Of a stretch of DNA of 64,000 nt, positions 51,753 to 64,000 are shown piece after piece; position 1 is the stretch's first letter; each line of letters opens with the position of its first letter. The notes beneath the pieces are model-generated. The model made no database searches. It was not told the DNA's origin and was given only the letters and a program-made list of their open reading frames with translations. The position numbers were made by a program, and so were the translations under genes. Source of the stretch: Fasciola hepatica (Eukaryota; Platyhelminthes; Trematoda; Plagiorchiida; Fasciolidae); assembly GCA_948099385.1 (NCBI GenBank), contig CANUEZ040000105.1, forward strand, positions 310,001 to 374,000, given 5' to 3'.

Positions 51753-52536
51753 CAGTGGATTTCAACGATTCCGAGTTTGATGTTCAATGTGGAGGAACTA
51801 ACAACTGTTGTTAGTCCTATCGACAGTGGCTTGACGATGGATGGAAGCACGGTATTAGAGATGAGTGCGCATATATCCAAAGCTCAAACAGCGTACGCTG
51901 GACTGAAGCACATGTGGTGCCGATCGGATATTTCGCAGAAGTTGAAAGCTCATGTTTGCTGTGCCGTGGCATGTTCAGTTTTGTTGCATGGTTGAATTAT
52001 AATCCTGATAATTTCTACCACAGCTAGTTCAGCTTAGTGGACTTGATGGTAAGGACACATGTCACGTATGGTAAGGACTCATCTACTGTACCGTTTCGTG
52101 TTTTCCTTAGTACTCCTAGTAAGCGAAAGAAACTGCTTGGAGGTTATTAGATGGTTGGACAACAGGGAATGCGAAAATGTACAGCGACATTAGGAAAAGT
52201 AGGTGCCTCACATCTTCGTGTTTGGGATCCAAAAGACCCGTCAACCAGTTGAGTGGATACACTGAGGGGTGTAGAAGCGAAGCGTGAACAGTGGCCGTCG
52301 TGTTGTCACTTTCTAGACAATCAGGATGGTTGATCAATCTGCATATGTGCAGTTGATCTGAGTATTCTGTGTTGGATATTGGGGCACTATTTTCTTTTCC
52401 CACCACTGTAATTCCACTCCCTGTCCATCTTGTATATTCATTCTTTCTACTTCCACTTGCAACATGGTGAGAAGGTCAATGGTCATTAGGACTTGCCCTT
52501 CTGTTTAGCACTGTGCAATGATGATGATGATGATAA
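51753..52536 (+). mobile_element. RTE-type element 3' end with (ATG)n tail, copy 2
   Basis: Copy of 20860-21642, with (ATG)5 at 52518-52532. It carries a short deletion where copy 1 encodes VDRFSP, and a 7-base insertion near 52240. Divergence from copy 1 is visibly higher here than elsewhere in the unit. The inverted copy is at about 58993-59776 (minus). Confidence 0.72.
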
Positions 52537-53225
52537 CGATAATGCTGAATGAAAATTAATTATACATTGTTTAATGCATGCACATATAGAGATTCCCTTT
52601 TGATATCAGTGCAAATCCAACATTCGACAGACTTGATAAGTTATTTCCAATTCATCTTCACTCACTCAGTGATTGCTCATATTTGCTTTCGGTTGTTTTC
52701 CATTCCCTGTGTGTTCGTGGCTGCGGGATGAATCCCGGAGAAATGCGTCTAATATTTTGGAAGGTTGTATGCATATATTTGTCTGGAACACCTCGGTTGG
52801 ACCATGTTTAGTAACCACTAGGCTAGTGCGTATTTTGGTGACACTCCTTTGTCGATAATACTGAAATTCGGCATCACAATTTGATAACCCAAACGGCTGA
52901 TGTCCCATGAACTACATCTATTCAACATGGGCTGGCGCAGGTTACTTCTTCAATTAGACCGAAGACTCACTTATTTTCCTCTATTCCATCAGGTTTTCAC
53001 GTCGGTCGATAAAGCGAGAATGTTTATTCTTCGTCCGCTTTCTCAAGCTACACCTTACTTCCGTCAACTGGAAGAGCATACTTTCGCTGATTGTATTTAC
53101 TCCTTTACATCGCTTTGATTCGCGGGTCTCTTCAAGTTGTAACTAACTATACTATTTCAACAAACATTGTCGTTCGCCTGTCACACCGACTTTTCCCCGT
53201 CTGTTGTTAATCGTCAGAGCAGCCG

Positions 53226-54536
53226 TCATTTTATCTGCAATTCGTTTTGTATTTGATCAACCTTCTGCGCACACAGACGACCGCTTTTCGGACAAGAATG
53301 ATGTGTGCTATGAGACTCGTGGAAACGAGAGAATTGAAGAGAAGAGGATTTCACACCAGAAATTCTCAAAAAGTCAGCTGATGCCTGCACCCGGGTTGTG
53401 ACAATAGGACGCTGATTTGGGATGTTAGAGTTTTTGTAAAATCTATGATGAGAATGCGTGGTTTGAACGAAGAGACGTGTATAAGAGAGTGAGTTACACT
53501 TGAATAGTTCATTGAACCCTAGGCTGATTGGGGTTTGCACGAGCTTTGCATGCATAATTTACATGGGGTCAGGAGCAAGTCGTACAATTAAACGGACAAT
53601 TCAGTTGAAAGTCATTCACCAGGCCATTCTCGAGATCCAGTTGGTACCTATCGACTCTGGATACTAAAGTTAGAGGGAGGATGGTTACAAGATATGTGTG
53701 AAACGGTTCAGTGACACTAAATTCTAACGGCGACCAAAACTCTACCCATAGAATTACATCCCACCGCTTGAAGCCAGTATGTTGACAACACCATTTTTCG
53801 CTCAAGTTATTTTCATTCAAAAGAAGTTTGGACAAACAAACAATCTTCAACATTCCATTCAGTATTTTCCGTTGACCAGTATTCCTAGAAGGGGCCCGAA
53901 ATTTCACAACAGTGATTAAATAAGACAAACGCGTGTGGTGTAAATGGCATCATGTCATTGGTGTATTTAAAAAGATGTGCAGATGCTGCAACAGGCAAGT
54001 CACTGATATGTGTATGGTGAAGAGAAATTCGGAAAGAACAACACGCTGAAGAACACTTGCGTTATTGTTCGAAGAATTCGATAAACTCGTACCAACCTCA
54101 GTAAGCCGAGTTCTGTTGGGAGAATATTTTTTCAACCACAACAGTAAACAAGTGGGACAACCAAAATCTCTCTTGTAAAGACGTAGAGAACAGGGAACCG
54201 AATGGAATGCTGAGAAATAGCAAAGGCATATATGATGAACGGATTTCGTGGAACTACCTAATTTGTCTGAAATGATAGACCAAACCGAAGCAGCTGAATC
54301 TACACTACATCATCTGATTTGTACGAAAACTGTTGGGGGTGGGGATGAACAACAAAATAGAAACGCATTCGACATAGGGTATTGGGCTCGGTCAAATTGA
54401 GCAAAGAATAAGTGATAGCGATGGGACTGAAATCAGTAGGCAAATTGTTGGAAGTAGCGCTCGGTACCACTTTTGAGGATTTCCAGGAGGAAGAAATAGC
54501 ACCAGCATCAACAGATTTATGGATCAGGGAACTCAT
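53226..54536 (-). mobile_element. CR1-like LINE RT, contiguous, copy 2
   Basis: The two halves seen in copy 1 are adjacent here: fingers at 54300-54536, motif B region around 53950-54141, then KLLLNENN..FSVTEPFHTYL at 53569-53928 and FKCNSLSYTRLFVQTTHSHH at 53226-53555. This is one degraded RT ORF with several frameshifts. Confidence 0.7.
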
Positions 54537-55619
54537 AATTTCTCATAGTTGAATTGCTCTTGGTTTGAGGGGAGTGGAATATAAACCGCCTGGGCTCACT
54601 GAAGAAGCCGACTTGGGGGTTTGAGGAAACTTGAATACTTCTGAGGAGAATGTCACTATATCTGAGGGAAAAGAAGGGATATGTTTTACAGGCTTCATTA
54701 TGCAAATGGTAAACTTTGGGGATAAGACAGCCCACGGTAGTCAGAGAATTACGGCTGATATTGACCACACCGCGGGGATGTGAGGTACAACGTTTTCTAA
54801 GTAAACTGGAAAAGATTGCGGAAAGGCAGTAGACTAACACAGAGTGGTTACACTGATGATAAGTTATCCGATGAGGGACGAATAAATGCGGCCTTCATAC
54901 TGTCATCATGCACATCGGGGTTTTCTAACCAAGCCCGTTGCCCAAATTGAGGCCAGATACCGTGCCAGAGAAGTTTGCTACTGATGGTACGGACGAACTG
55001 GTGGGTAAATGTCGTGTTCAGTCGTTATGTCTTATGTTTGATCAGGATGAAGTGTCGTTTCACCGAAGCCCGGTCGCGTAGCTATTAGGCATGTTCTGTC
55101 TGCCTTTTCGGAGATTCCAGCTATGGGGAAGCTAGTCTGTCTTCGTGAAATATACAATCTCCGTAGGACAACACAAATCAAATGCCGAACTCAGTGTCTT
55201 CGTAAATATGTCTGGCGGGAAAAGAGAGCAGTCGAAATAAACCACGGAGAAACAATGGAAAAGTATCTTTGATGACGATAATGTTGGTGGATGAGAGGGT
55301 TCTGGATGAAATTTTTATTTGTCTTGTGCTGACGAATAAATAGTGCGCTGAAAATGAATAAATTTAGAGTCTGATAATAATGAGAGCGTGGCCACTCACT
55401 GAAACAGGAGTTTTAGTCGTGGGATAAAATGTCCAAGATTACTGATAATAATAACGTCGAAAACAGCATTTCCGCTGGTTAGGAAATAAGAAATGTCACT
55501 TAAAACAAAAGCAATTATAAGATAAGTGGGCGCATGAATAAAGTCACTGTCAATAATGCATAAACAGGCAGATAGTAGTGGAATCAGGACGGGTATAAAA
55601 GTGTCAAAACGAATTATGT

Positions 55620-55812
55620 ACATATTACTGATGAAGTTAATCCTAGAAATGTGAGAATTTGAGGTGATATTTAATAAGCACTTTGTCAACTTCATTACAA
55701 GAGAAAGTAAAAACACCTTCAGACCCTCCGAACCGCTCGACGTTGATGTAAACAATCTCGTAAAAGGCCTGTTTAATCATTCAAGTAATGGAATGATTTC
55801 AACTGTAATGGT
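55620..55812. other. 193 bp present in copy 2 only
   Basis: Copy 1 reads CTATGT directly into CAAACATCAATC near 28109, while copy 2 has 193 bases between the equivalent points. It carries parts of open frames on both strands (RESKNTFRPSEPLDVDVNNL on plus). No terminal duplication longer than two bases is seen, so a deletion in copy 1 is the simpler reading. Confidence 0.7.
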
Positions 55813-57002
55813 CAAACATCAATCATTCACCTGCCGATTTCTTAATACCAAGTTGTGCAAAATGTTACTGCAAGACACATTAAGACAACACATATAAGTC
55901 ATTCTTTTGTTATTATTCATTATTTCCGACATTCAGTCATGATAAACATCAGCAGTGTAGACCAGTTTTCAGCCAAAAACATACAGATTCATTTTTACTG
56001 AAATGATCGCGGAGCAAAGCTTCATTGAAATTGGACATGAGAGTTCAGTTGACCATATCAAGGAACCTGTTCAATCTGGTTTAGTCCACATCTCGTGCTA
56101 CGTAACACAATTATCTGTATTGTGTTTACCACGATGTTTATTTTGTACCAATGCGCTTTGGTCTTTGGTTTACACACCGACAGCAGACCGCTCACTCTCG
56201 TGCTCGCATGATAATTTGCTTGTTAAATTCCACTGTGCGAATCGGTTTGGCCTTTTTTCCACAACAGATGCTGATTGACCCTAACTGTGGATTTACCTCT
56301 TCTTATTGCACTCCGATTCTGAGTGGGTTTTACCGCTAATTTAGACTTTCTCTCGCATTCGCCTATATATGTACACCAAACCCCTGGTCTCCATGATCTG
56401 TTCTGTTTCTACGTCCCAATCGGCTGGGCTACGTGATGAGGCCCAAAGGATTGGATGTAATTTTCTTTCTCTTTATATTTGCCTCATCTGTGAGAATGAC
56501 CGAACTTTGGCCATCCCGTCATGGTCATGATACTTTCGAATAGCCATGCTATTCCGTTTGTCCTGCACCACGGCATCACTTATCATCTGACCGTTGATCG
56601 GTCAAAATGCTTTCAATGAAAAAAGACATTCCTTGTAAACCAATTGATTCATCCCTTCTTAGCCTTCTTCAGCGTTTCCTGCGCAAAAGTGGATAGACAT
56701 TTTAGTTTCTTCGTTGAACGATCTGATTGTGTGGTCAGTTTTCAACAACTGATCTCACAGTAAACGCAGTAAGGTGAGCTTTTTACTCCGCCTTAACATA
56801 TTCTGTTTGGACTGTTCTGATTTGTGTGCACAAGTTATTGCAGAGCTATTCGAACCCACTCCTATCATGCTCTCACAACCTTTGGACGGAGTCACCAGTC
56901 ATATGAAATCGACTTGACTAATATCAACAGAAATCTTATCGTCATTTCGAAGAAACAGAATTTCTTTGTCATACGTGGTTCATTTTTCGCATCACGGTTC
57001 CT

Positions 57003-57012
57003 CGATCAATAT
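57003..57012. other. Inversion breakpoint filler
   Basis: Copy 2 matches copy 1 up to GGTTCCT at 57002, and the inverted arm matches from ATCTGTTGATG at 57013. The ten bases between (CGATCAATAT) fit neither side exactly, though they resemble the left-arm continuation. This looks like short filler or microhomology at a repair junction. Confidence 0.75.
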
Positions 57013-58303
57013 ATCTGTTGATGCTGGTGCTATTTCTTCCTCCTGGAAATCCTCAAAAGTGGTACCGAGCGCTACTTCCAACAATTTGCCTACTGATTTC
57101 AGTCCCATCGCTATCACTTATTCTTTGCTCAATTTGACCGAGCCCAATATCCTATGTCGAATGCGTTTCTATTTTGTTGTTCATCCCCACCCCCAACAGT
57201 TTTCGTACAAATCAGATGATGTAGTGTAGATTCAGCTGCTTCGGTTTGGTCTATCATTTCAGACAAATTAGGTAGTTCCACGAAATCCGTTCATCATATA
57301 TGCCTTTGCTATTTCTCAGCATTCCATTCGGTTCCCCGTTCTCTACGTCTTTACAAGAGGGATTTTGGTTGTCCCACTTGTTTACTGTTGTGGTTGAAAA
57401 AATATTCTCCCAACAGAACTCAGCTTACTGAGGTTGGTACGAGTTTATCGAATTCTTCGAACAATAACGCAAGTGTTCTTCAGCGTGTTGTTCTTTCCGA
57501 ATTTCTCTTCACCATACACATATCAGTGACTTGCCTGTTGCAGCATCTGCACATCTTTTTAAATGCACCAATGACATGATGCCATTTACACCACACGCGT
57601 TTGTCTTATTTAATCACTGTTGTGAAATTTCGGGCCCCTTCTAGGAATACTGGTCAACGGAAAATACTGAATGGAATGTTGAAGATTGTTTGTTTGTCCA
57701 AACTTCTTTTGAATGAAAATAACTTGAGCGAAAAATGGTGTTGTCAACATACTGGCTTCAAGCGGTGGGATGTAATTCTATGGGTAGAGTTTTGGTCGCC
57801 GTTAGAATTTAGTGTCACTGAACCGTTTCACACATATCTTGTAACCATCCTCCCTCTAACTTTAGTATCCAGAGTCGATAGGTACCAACTGGATCTCGAG
57901 AATGGCCTGGTGAATGACTTTCAACTGAATTGTCCGTTTAATTGTACGACTTGCTCCTGACCCCATGTAAATTATGCATGCAAAGCTCGTGCAAACCCCA
58001 ATCAGCCTAGGGTTCAATGAACTATTCAAGTGTAACTCACTCTCTTATACACGTCTCTTCGTTCAAACCACGCATTCTCATCATAGATTTTACAAAAACT
58101 CTAACATCCCAAATCAGCGTCCTATTGTCACAACCCGGGTGCAGGCATCAGCTGACTTTTTGAGAATTTCTGGTGTGAAATCCTCTTCTCTTCAATTCTC
58201 TCGTTTCCACGAGTCTCATAGCACACATCATTCTTGTCCGAAAAGCGGTCGTCTGTGTGCGCAGAAGGTTGATCAAATACAAAACGAATTGCAGATAAAA
58301 TGA
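57013..58303 (+). mobile_element. CR1-like LINE RT, inverted copy
   Basis: Reverse-complement counterpart of 53226-54516. The palindrome breakpoint cuts the LINE at its finger region, at the bases encoding VDAGAISSSW, so the right arm begins inside the element. Confidence 0.7.
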
Positions 58304-60228
58304 CGGCTGCTCTGACGATTAACAACAGACGGGGAAAAGTCGGTGTGACAGGCGAACGACAATGTTTGTTGAAATAGTATAGTTAGTTACAACTTGAAGA
58401 GACCCGCGAATCAAAGCGATGTAAAGGAGTAAATACAATCAGCGAAAGTATGCTCTTCCAGTTGACGGAAGTAAGGTGTAGCTTGAGAAAGCGGACGAAG
58501 AATAAACATTCTCGCTTTATCGACCGACGTGAAAACCTGATGGAATAGAGGAAAATAAGTGAGTCTTCGGTCTAATTGAAGAAGTAACCTGCGCCAGCCC
58601 ATGTTGAATAGATGTAGTTCATGGGACATCAGCCGTTTGGGTTATCAAATTGTGATGCCGAATTTCAGTATTATCGACAAAGGAGTGTCACCAAAATACG
58701 CACTAGCCTAGTGGTTACTAAACATGGTCCAACCGAGGTGTTCCAGACAAATATATGCATACAACCTTCCAAAATATTAGACGCATTTCTCCGGGATTCA
58801 TCCCGCAGCCACGAACACACAGGGAATGGAAAACAACCGAAAGCAAATATGAGCAATCACTGAGTGAGTGAAGATGAATTGGAAATAACTTATCAAGTCT
58901 GTCGAATGTTGGATTTGCACTGATATCAAAAGGGAATCTCTATATGTGCATGCATTAAACAATGTATAATTAATTTTCATTCAGCATTATCGTTATCATC
59001 ATCATCATCATTGCACAGTGCTAAACAGAAGGGCAAGTCCTAATGACCATTGACCTTCTCACCATGTTGCAAGTGGAAGTAGAAAGAATGAATATACAAG
59101 ATGGACAGGGAGTGGAATTACAGTGGTGGGAAAAGAAAATAGTGCCCCAATATCCAACACAGAATACTCAGATCAACTGCACATATGCAGATTGATCAAC
59201 CATCCTGATTGTCTAGAAAGTGACAACACGACGGCCACTGTTCACGCTTCGCTTCTACACCCCTCAGTGTATCCACTCAACTGGTTGACGGGTCTTTTGG
59301 ATCCCAAACACGAAGATGTGAGGCACCTACTTTTCCTAATGTCGCTGTACATTTTCGCATTCCCTGTTGTCCAACCATCTAATAACCTCCAAGCAGTTTC
59401 TTTCGCTTACTAGGAGTACTAAGGAAAACACGAAACGGTACAGTAGATGAGTCCTTACCATACGTGACATGTGTCCTTACCATCAAGTCCACTAAGCTGA
59501 ACTAGCTGTGGTAGAAATTATCAGGATTATAATTCAACCATGCAACAAAACTGAACATGCCACGGCACAGCAAACATGAGCTTTCAACTTCTGCGAAATA
59601 TCCGATCGGCACCACATGTGCTTCAGTCCAGCGTACGCTGTTTGAGCTTTGGATATATGCGCACTCATCTCTAATACCGTGCTTCCATCCATCGTCAAGC
59701 CACTGTCGATAGGACTAACAACAGTTGTTAGTTCCTCCACATTGAACATCAAACTCGGAATCGTTGAAATCCACTGTGTTGCAACATTACTTTACATTTC
59801 GAAGGTGCGAACAAGCAGACAAACTCGTCCACGTAATCACACGGCTTCTCACTATTCCCTAGTGCGCTTCACTGGAGAGGTATGTCCCAGAAGTTCGTGA
59901 ATCTACTGAAATAATTGCACCTCTATACTTCTGGCCGTATAAGAGTTTACGGTAAACTATCTAGTACTTTCGAAACGACCGGTGGTGTTCGACAGGGATC
60001 TCCCGTTTCTACATTCTAATTCAACTTCGTCGTGGACAAGATAATGGCGATTACACACAGAAGTCCAATTTGGCGAAAAAATTGCTTATCAGCGATTCAT
60101 TTTTAAGCCGTTTACAAATTACATGGGAGCCATTAGGCGGAAACCATGCGTATAGACATGGAATAAACACCAATCATGGACAGGGGTTTGCCAACGACCG
60201 ACTTGTCCTTGTCATTTGATTGGTCTAT

Positions 60229-60708
60229 CTAACTTACGCTCTCTGCGTGACAGGAAGACAGATTCATTCGGACTCGATCGATCCTAGGCCATGGGAATTG
60301 AAGTGTCTGAATCACACGCTTTAGGGCGCAGAAGTCTGTGGTCAGTTTCCTGAATCCAATTGCTTCACCCATCTCTAGAGTGCTTAAACCCACGCCCTCA
60401 TATTTGCTTGGGGGAACACAATACACAACTTAGAAAATCGGGTTTGGATTAACCTGATGTCTGGTGTCAACAGGGTATGCTAACATTGCGCTGTTTATCG
60501 ATGCTTTCTGTCCTTGGCTTAACCAGCTTTGGTGATGCTCTTTGATCCGAGTGGATAGCTGTCGTGCCTTTTGATCCACATAAGATGCGTCACGAACACA
60601 TCTGAAAGAGTACAGAACCATTGATGAGGTCAGCATCAGCAGTTTATCCTTGTTTTGAATGTGGATCAGAAGAGTACCTGGAAACAGAATGTAAGATGGC
60701 GGCATCAA
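60229..60708 (-). pseudogene. Penelope-like element GIY-YIG fragment, inverted copy
   Basis: Reverse-complement counterpart of 50821-51300. It shares DASYVDQ with copy 2 but keeps PVDTRHQ and LSTLEM as in copy 1. This mix places it as a separate descendant of the copy 2 lineage. Confidence 0.75.
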
Positions 60709-63700
60709 TTTGATTTAGGATTTCACCTATCGTATCACCTTCAAATGGTTAACAAATAAGTAAATCTTTCTTCTTTATAGTTTCTTCGGTGATTTTTGGG
60801 CATTCTTTGAATGAGTTTCCTTTCAAGAAACCGATCCGGGTACAGAAGACAAAAGTTGAATAAAAGAAGAGAAAATCTCTTTTTCCATTGTTCATTTCTA
60901 AAACTTCAATAGCGTTTTTCCGCACGCGAATCTCGGCCTATGTATGGAGGTGTTTAAGTTTATTCGTACACGGTTTTGATAACTTTAAACTGTCGTAATT
61001 TGCGGTGTGTAGATCGCTCGAAATGGGGAAGAAATATCTTCATTGTTGTGCTCTGTATTGGGTCAGCTGAAAGAAACCACTCCTGTAAGAGGGATGTTTA
61101 TTGAACTTAAGCGCACAGGAAGCATGATAAACAGAACAAATATCGTTCAAACGTGTGATATATGTCAATGAATATTAGTTTCAATGAGGTGAGCCACACG
61201 TCACTGTTGGAGTGAGGCATTAACAGTGTAAAGACGATGAGTATCGAATGCGCCCGTGTAAGATGGACGTCAGTGTAATGAAACAAGAACAGTTATCCAA
61301 GATGTTCGTTTAAAACGTACGACATCACGTGACTAAGAAACCAGCCGAAAATCTATATCTTTCCAAAACCAGGGTCAATCAAACACCTTAGATATTTATG
61401 TATCTCGGAATTATTTCTGGGTAGTGTGTGCGATCGATGAGATTCTCGTTTGATGGATTGCACTGCGGACTTCAACTTTCACATGCTAAACTTACGTTAT
61501 CCGACCAACTGTTCAGTCGGAAGCACCAGACTCAAGTTGTGTGTCTATGACACAGCCTGGGACGAGGATTCAGCAACGACCACGTGCTGCCCCAGAAATC
61601 CTGGTGTACATTTGTATCGGAAATCAAACCACTGATTCGCTTCTAAACTGGAGGTGGATTGATTCCTTCCCTTGAAAGCTTTCACAGTCCAGTCACCGTT
61701 AATTCGTATACAGTGTTTAGTTGTCATCAACGATAGTTCCCACATGATAGTGAGGCAGATACCGTATTCATAATCTATCTATGAAACATACATAGGGTCA
61801 TACGTACTGCCCACTAACTAGCTTTCGAGTAATTTGTTTCAAAATTCAACTACTACGCCATTTACTCGCAAAGCCCATGTGTTGTGTAGCACGCAGATGG
61901 GTAGGGAGTTGAGCCCACGTATAATCCATCCCGTGTTAAGTTATTGTAGTTGGGCCTGGTAGGCAGCGTAACGTGGGATCTCGCTGGAATTCAAGCTACT
62001 GATCCGATCACATCATAAAGTTTTCCGACACACGAAGCCACTTTCGTGCTGTATAATGTGTTCAGATATCCGGAGGTATTATCTAAGAAAGTAGAAATAC
62101 ATTGTGAATGTGGGAGTTAGATTTCTATTGATACATTCTTCCTCAACACTACAATTCTGTACGTTTGACGCACCGGACTCTTGTAAACCCGAAACACAGC
62201 ACCATATATACAAGACTCAATCTTTATGGAAGCACTTGGTAAATTCAAAGCTCTTATCCAAATAGAAAGAAATCTGCACGAAGAACCTGTGAATATCACA
62301 TTTCGTGCGGACTGGAACAGTCGATTCCGCATAACGAAATGATGACTAATTATGAGGAATGTATTCCTCAAAATAAGGATTTCGTCGATTCTATAGTTCC
62401 AGTTTGAAATATATGTGCGTTGCCAAAGTTACGGAAAGTATTCTCAGTTTAACTTGGTGTCTTGCATGATTGAATTTTCAGCATCATTGTGTTTATCGAA
62501 GTTTTGTCCTCGTGATCGTCAATATGAAATGGTGACAAGGAACGCGTCAAGAGTAGAATAACTTGAACGGGTTCAATATGAACTCAGCAGAACAGTAGCA
62601 ATAGACGATTAGGAAAACTCTAACTTGTACGAGTTTGCCGATAAAAAGACTTTTATTCCACATGACTTTGCAGCACATACAACGAAGTGGCTCATGTGCA
62701 AAGCGCACCACTGAGTTGCAGAGAGGAATGGTAACCCAAATAGCGTTCTGTCAAAGCAATCGGTTCATTACTGAGCTGTTGACATTGAACAAATCACCGC
62801 GGAGGAATTGAATCTACACTGAAAGATCAAAAAACAACATCTTGGCCATTTATTCACTATCATAAGTGCACATTGGAAGAAATAGCCATTCTGATTGGAA
62901 GCTGAATTCAGATGTGTATGCCCACCATCCAAGTCGTCAGAAATCAAGTTTTCCTTCCATTAGATATTCAATCGTTGTTTTTGTATGTCCCATCTCATTT
63001 TGTGACAAACGTCCACCATCCATTGCCGATTAAGAATGAAATGAGAAAATTCTCTCTCGTAGTGTATTTATCAGTCTTTTGTTACCACTGCTTGAATAAA
63101 GTATCTCGTTCTTGTTTTCTAATTATAAAATGGTAAATGAATATATTCCACTTCGTAAGTATTGATGAACCTTCCGCCGGAAATCCAGCTCTTACAATAA
63201 ATTTAATGACATTTTTTAATTGACCCGACTGTCACATCTCCCCAAGAACACCGAATTTCATGGAAATGTCCTCCAGTGTTATTTGGATTTGCGCTATCCT
63301 AACTGAGCTCTTCCGGGGTAAATAAATTTATATTATTAACCAACAAAGTGTTGCACATTCTCTGGTCGCCAATCTGAAGTCATCGTTGGACTAAGTACAC
63401 GGAGGTTCGGTCTGTTGCAGTCCTAAGCAATCTTCAATCCTGTTCTTGATCTGAAAATGTGGAGGACCATTAGGAGTTTTACTTCAATTTTCAAACAATC
63501 AGTTCGATGTTCATCTTGTTTGCCAGCCGAAGTGTTATCATCCGCCTGATTGTCTCTCACTTCTCGTTATTAATTAATGGTCACCCGCTGCTGAAATTAT
63601 CCATTGACTTGTGTTGACTTGAGCACTCATATTGGTTCACTCTGGGCATGTTGCTGGAATAAATGGATCGCTCAATTACAGTCTGTGCTCTAGATTCAAG

Positions 63701-64000
63701 GGTAAATATTGTGTCCAATACGGAAGCAGTATCCGTCCAAAATCTCATCAGTAGACGGTCCTTATAAATACGATTGTACCAGTGAATGAGTAACGCCTTA
63801 TAATCGCGGTCATGTCGATTGCATATAGCAAAATGGCGCCGGGTTTACGACACATCTCATCGTGGTCAAGCAGAATTCAATCTAGAACGATGTTAGACCG
63901 GACTCATTTTTGCCCATATTTCTACACTTCTAGTCTGTCAGAATCTCGGATTTCGGTACTATCCTTTGACAAATAAGAAAAAAAATCGTTTTGTTCAATG

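Larger units (their letters stand above)
47528..54516 (+). repeat. Left arm of large palindrome
   Basis: This part of copy 2 is the near-exact reverse complement of 57013-64000. Paired coordinates sum to 111529 over most of the arm and to 111528 beyond about 50 kb, reflecting a one-base indel. For example, the reading frame at 53569-53928 (minus) is repeated identically at 57601-57960 (plus), and 53226-53555 pairs with 57974-58303. The arm may extend further left, since its partner is cut by the window end. Confidence 0.97.
30857..57002 (+). repeat. Tandem segmental duplication, copy 2 (truncated)
   Basis: Direct repeat of copy 1, nearly identical over most of its length. It ends where similarity to copy 1 stops in the middle of a sequence shared with 29221-29291 (last shared bases GGTTCCT). 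It lacks the 3385 bp segment of copy 1 and has a private 193 bp stretch at 55620-55812 and a 22 bp one at 48596-48617. Divergence from copy 1 is uneven, very low around the Penelope element and clearly higher around 52.0-52.6 kb. Confidence 0.97.
54517..57012. other. Palindrome spacer
   Basis: The 2.5 kb between the palindrome arms is the ordinary continuation of copy 2, colinear with copy 1 from 27007 to 29291. At its right end about 10 bases (57003-57012) match neither the copy 1 continuation nor the left arm exactly. This is therefore the loop of an inverted duplication and not an inserted element. Confidence 0.9.
57013..64000 (-). repeat. Right arm of large palindrome (third, inverted copy)
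   Basis: Inverted partial copy of the unit, matching copy 2 better than copy 1. It lacks the 3385 bp segment and shares copy 2's short indel at the RTE fragment. It differs from copy 2 at scattered single bases, some private (the change giving KNEM instead of KDEM near 63042) and some matching copy 1 (LSTLEM at about 60370, where copy 2 has LSTLKM). It continues past the end of the window. Confidence 0.97.

Noticed and set aside
1..64000. CRISPR arrays, operons, bacterial promoters or rRNA genes
   Set aside because: No regularly spaced short repeats, no closely packed genes and no rRNA-like sequence were seen; the content is eukaryotic.
57013..64000. The palindrome as a pure assembly artefact
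   Set aside because: The arms differ at several bases, some of which match copy 1 and not the mirrored copy 2. This is unlikely from simple mirroring, though reads must confirm it.

Overview
This window is eukaryotic, AT-rich and dense in degraded retroelements. No long intact protein-coding gene is visible, and there is no operon structure and no bacterial feature. Several families point to a flatworm, most likely a trematode of the schistosome type. These are a Penelope-like reverse transcriptase with a separate GIY-YIG fragment, RTE-type and CR1-like non-LTR fragments, a tRNA-like SINE candidate and possible Gypsy remains. The assignment rests on remembered family resemblance, not on a search.

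The layout is the main result. One unit of about 30.9 kb is present twice in direct orientation. Copy 1 is 1-30856. Copy 2 is 30857-57002 and is cut short at the position equivalent to about 29291 of copy 1. A third, partial copy follows in inverted orientation (57013-64000, running off the window). It is the reverse complement of about 47528-54516, so together they form a palindrome with arms of at least 7 kb around a 2.5 kb spacer (54517-57012). The inverted copy shares derived indels with copy 2, yet at several positions it keeps the copy 1 base where copy 2 differs. It therefore looks like a real third paralogue and not a mirrored assembly of copy 2.

Each unit, in copy 1 coordinates, carries: a minus-strand stretch with splice signals (1195-1652); an RTE-type 3' fragment (2290-2740) and a (TA)n tract; a box-B-like site (4823); a Penelope-like RT (7852-9310); a zinc-knuckle-like reading frame (10340-10720); a short basic reading frame ending in a splice donor (11050); a set of phase-compatible candidate exons on the minus strand (12304-15475); a tRNA-like SINE candidate (16236-16330); a Penelope GIY-YIG fragment (19928-20407); two RTE-type fragments in opposite orientation (20561-21642); and a CR1-like LINE on the minus strand (22331-27026). 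In copy 1 a 3385 bp segment interrupts the LINE; copy 2 and copy 3 lack it.

The most gene-like content is the minus-strand exon set, which includes a 27-nt candidate micro-exon. Its product is not recognised. Copy 1 and copy 2 differ there mostly by amino-acid-changing substitutions, so at least one copy may be a pseudogene. The reverse transcriptases all carry stops or frameshifts and look inactive.
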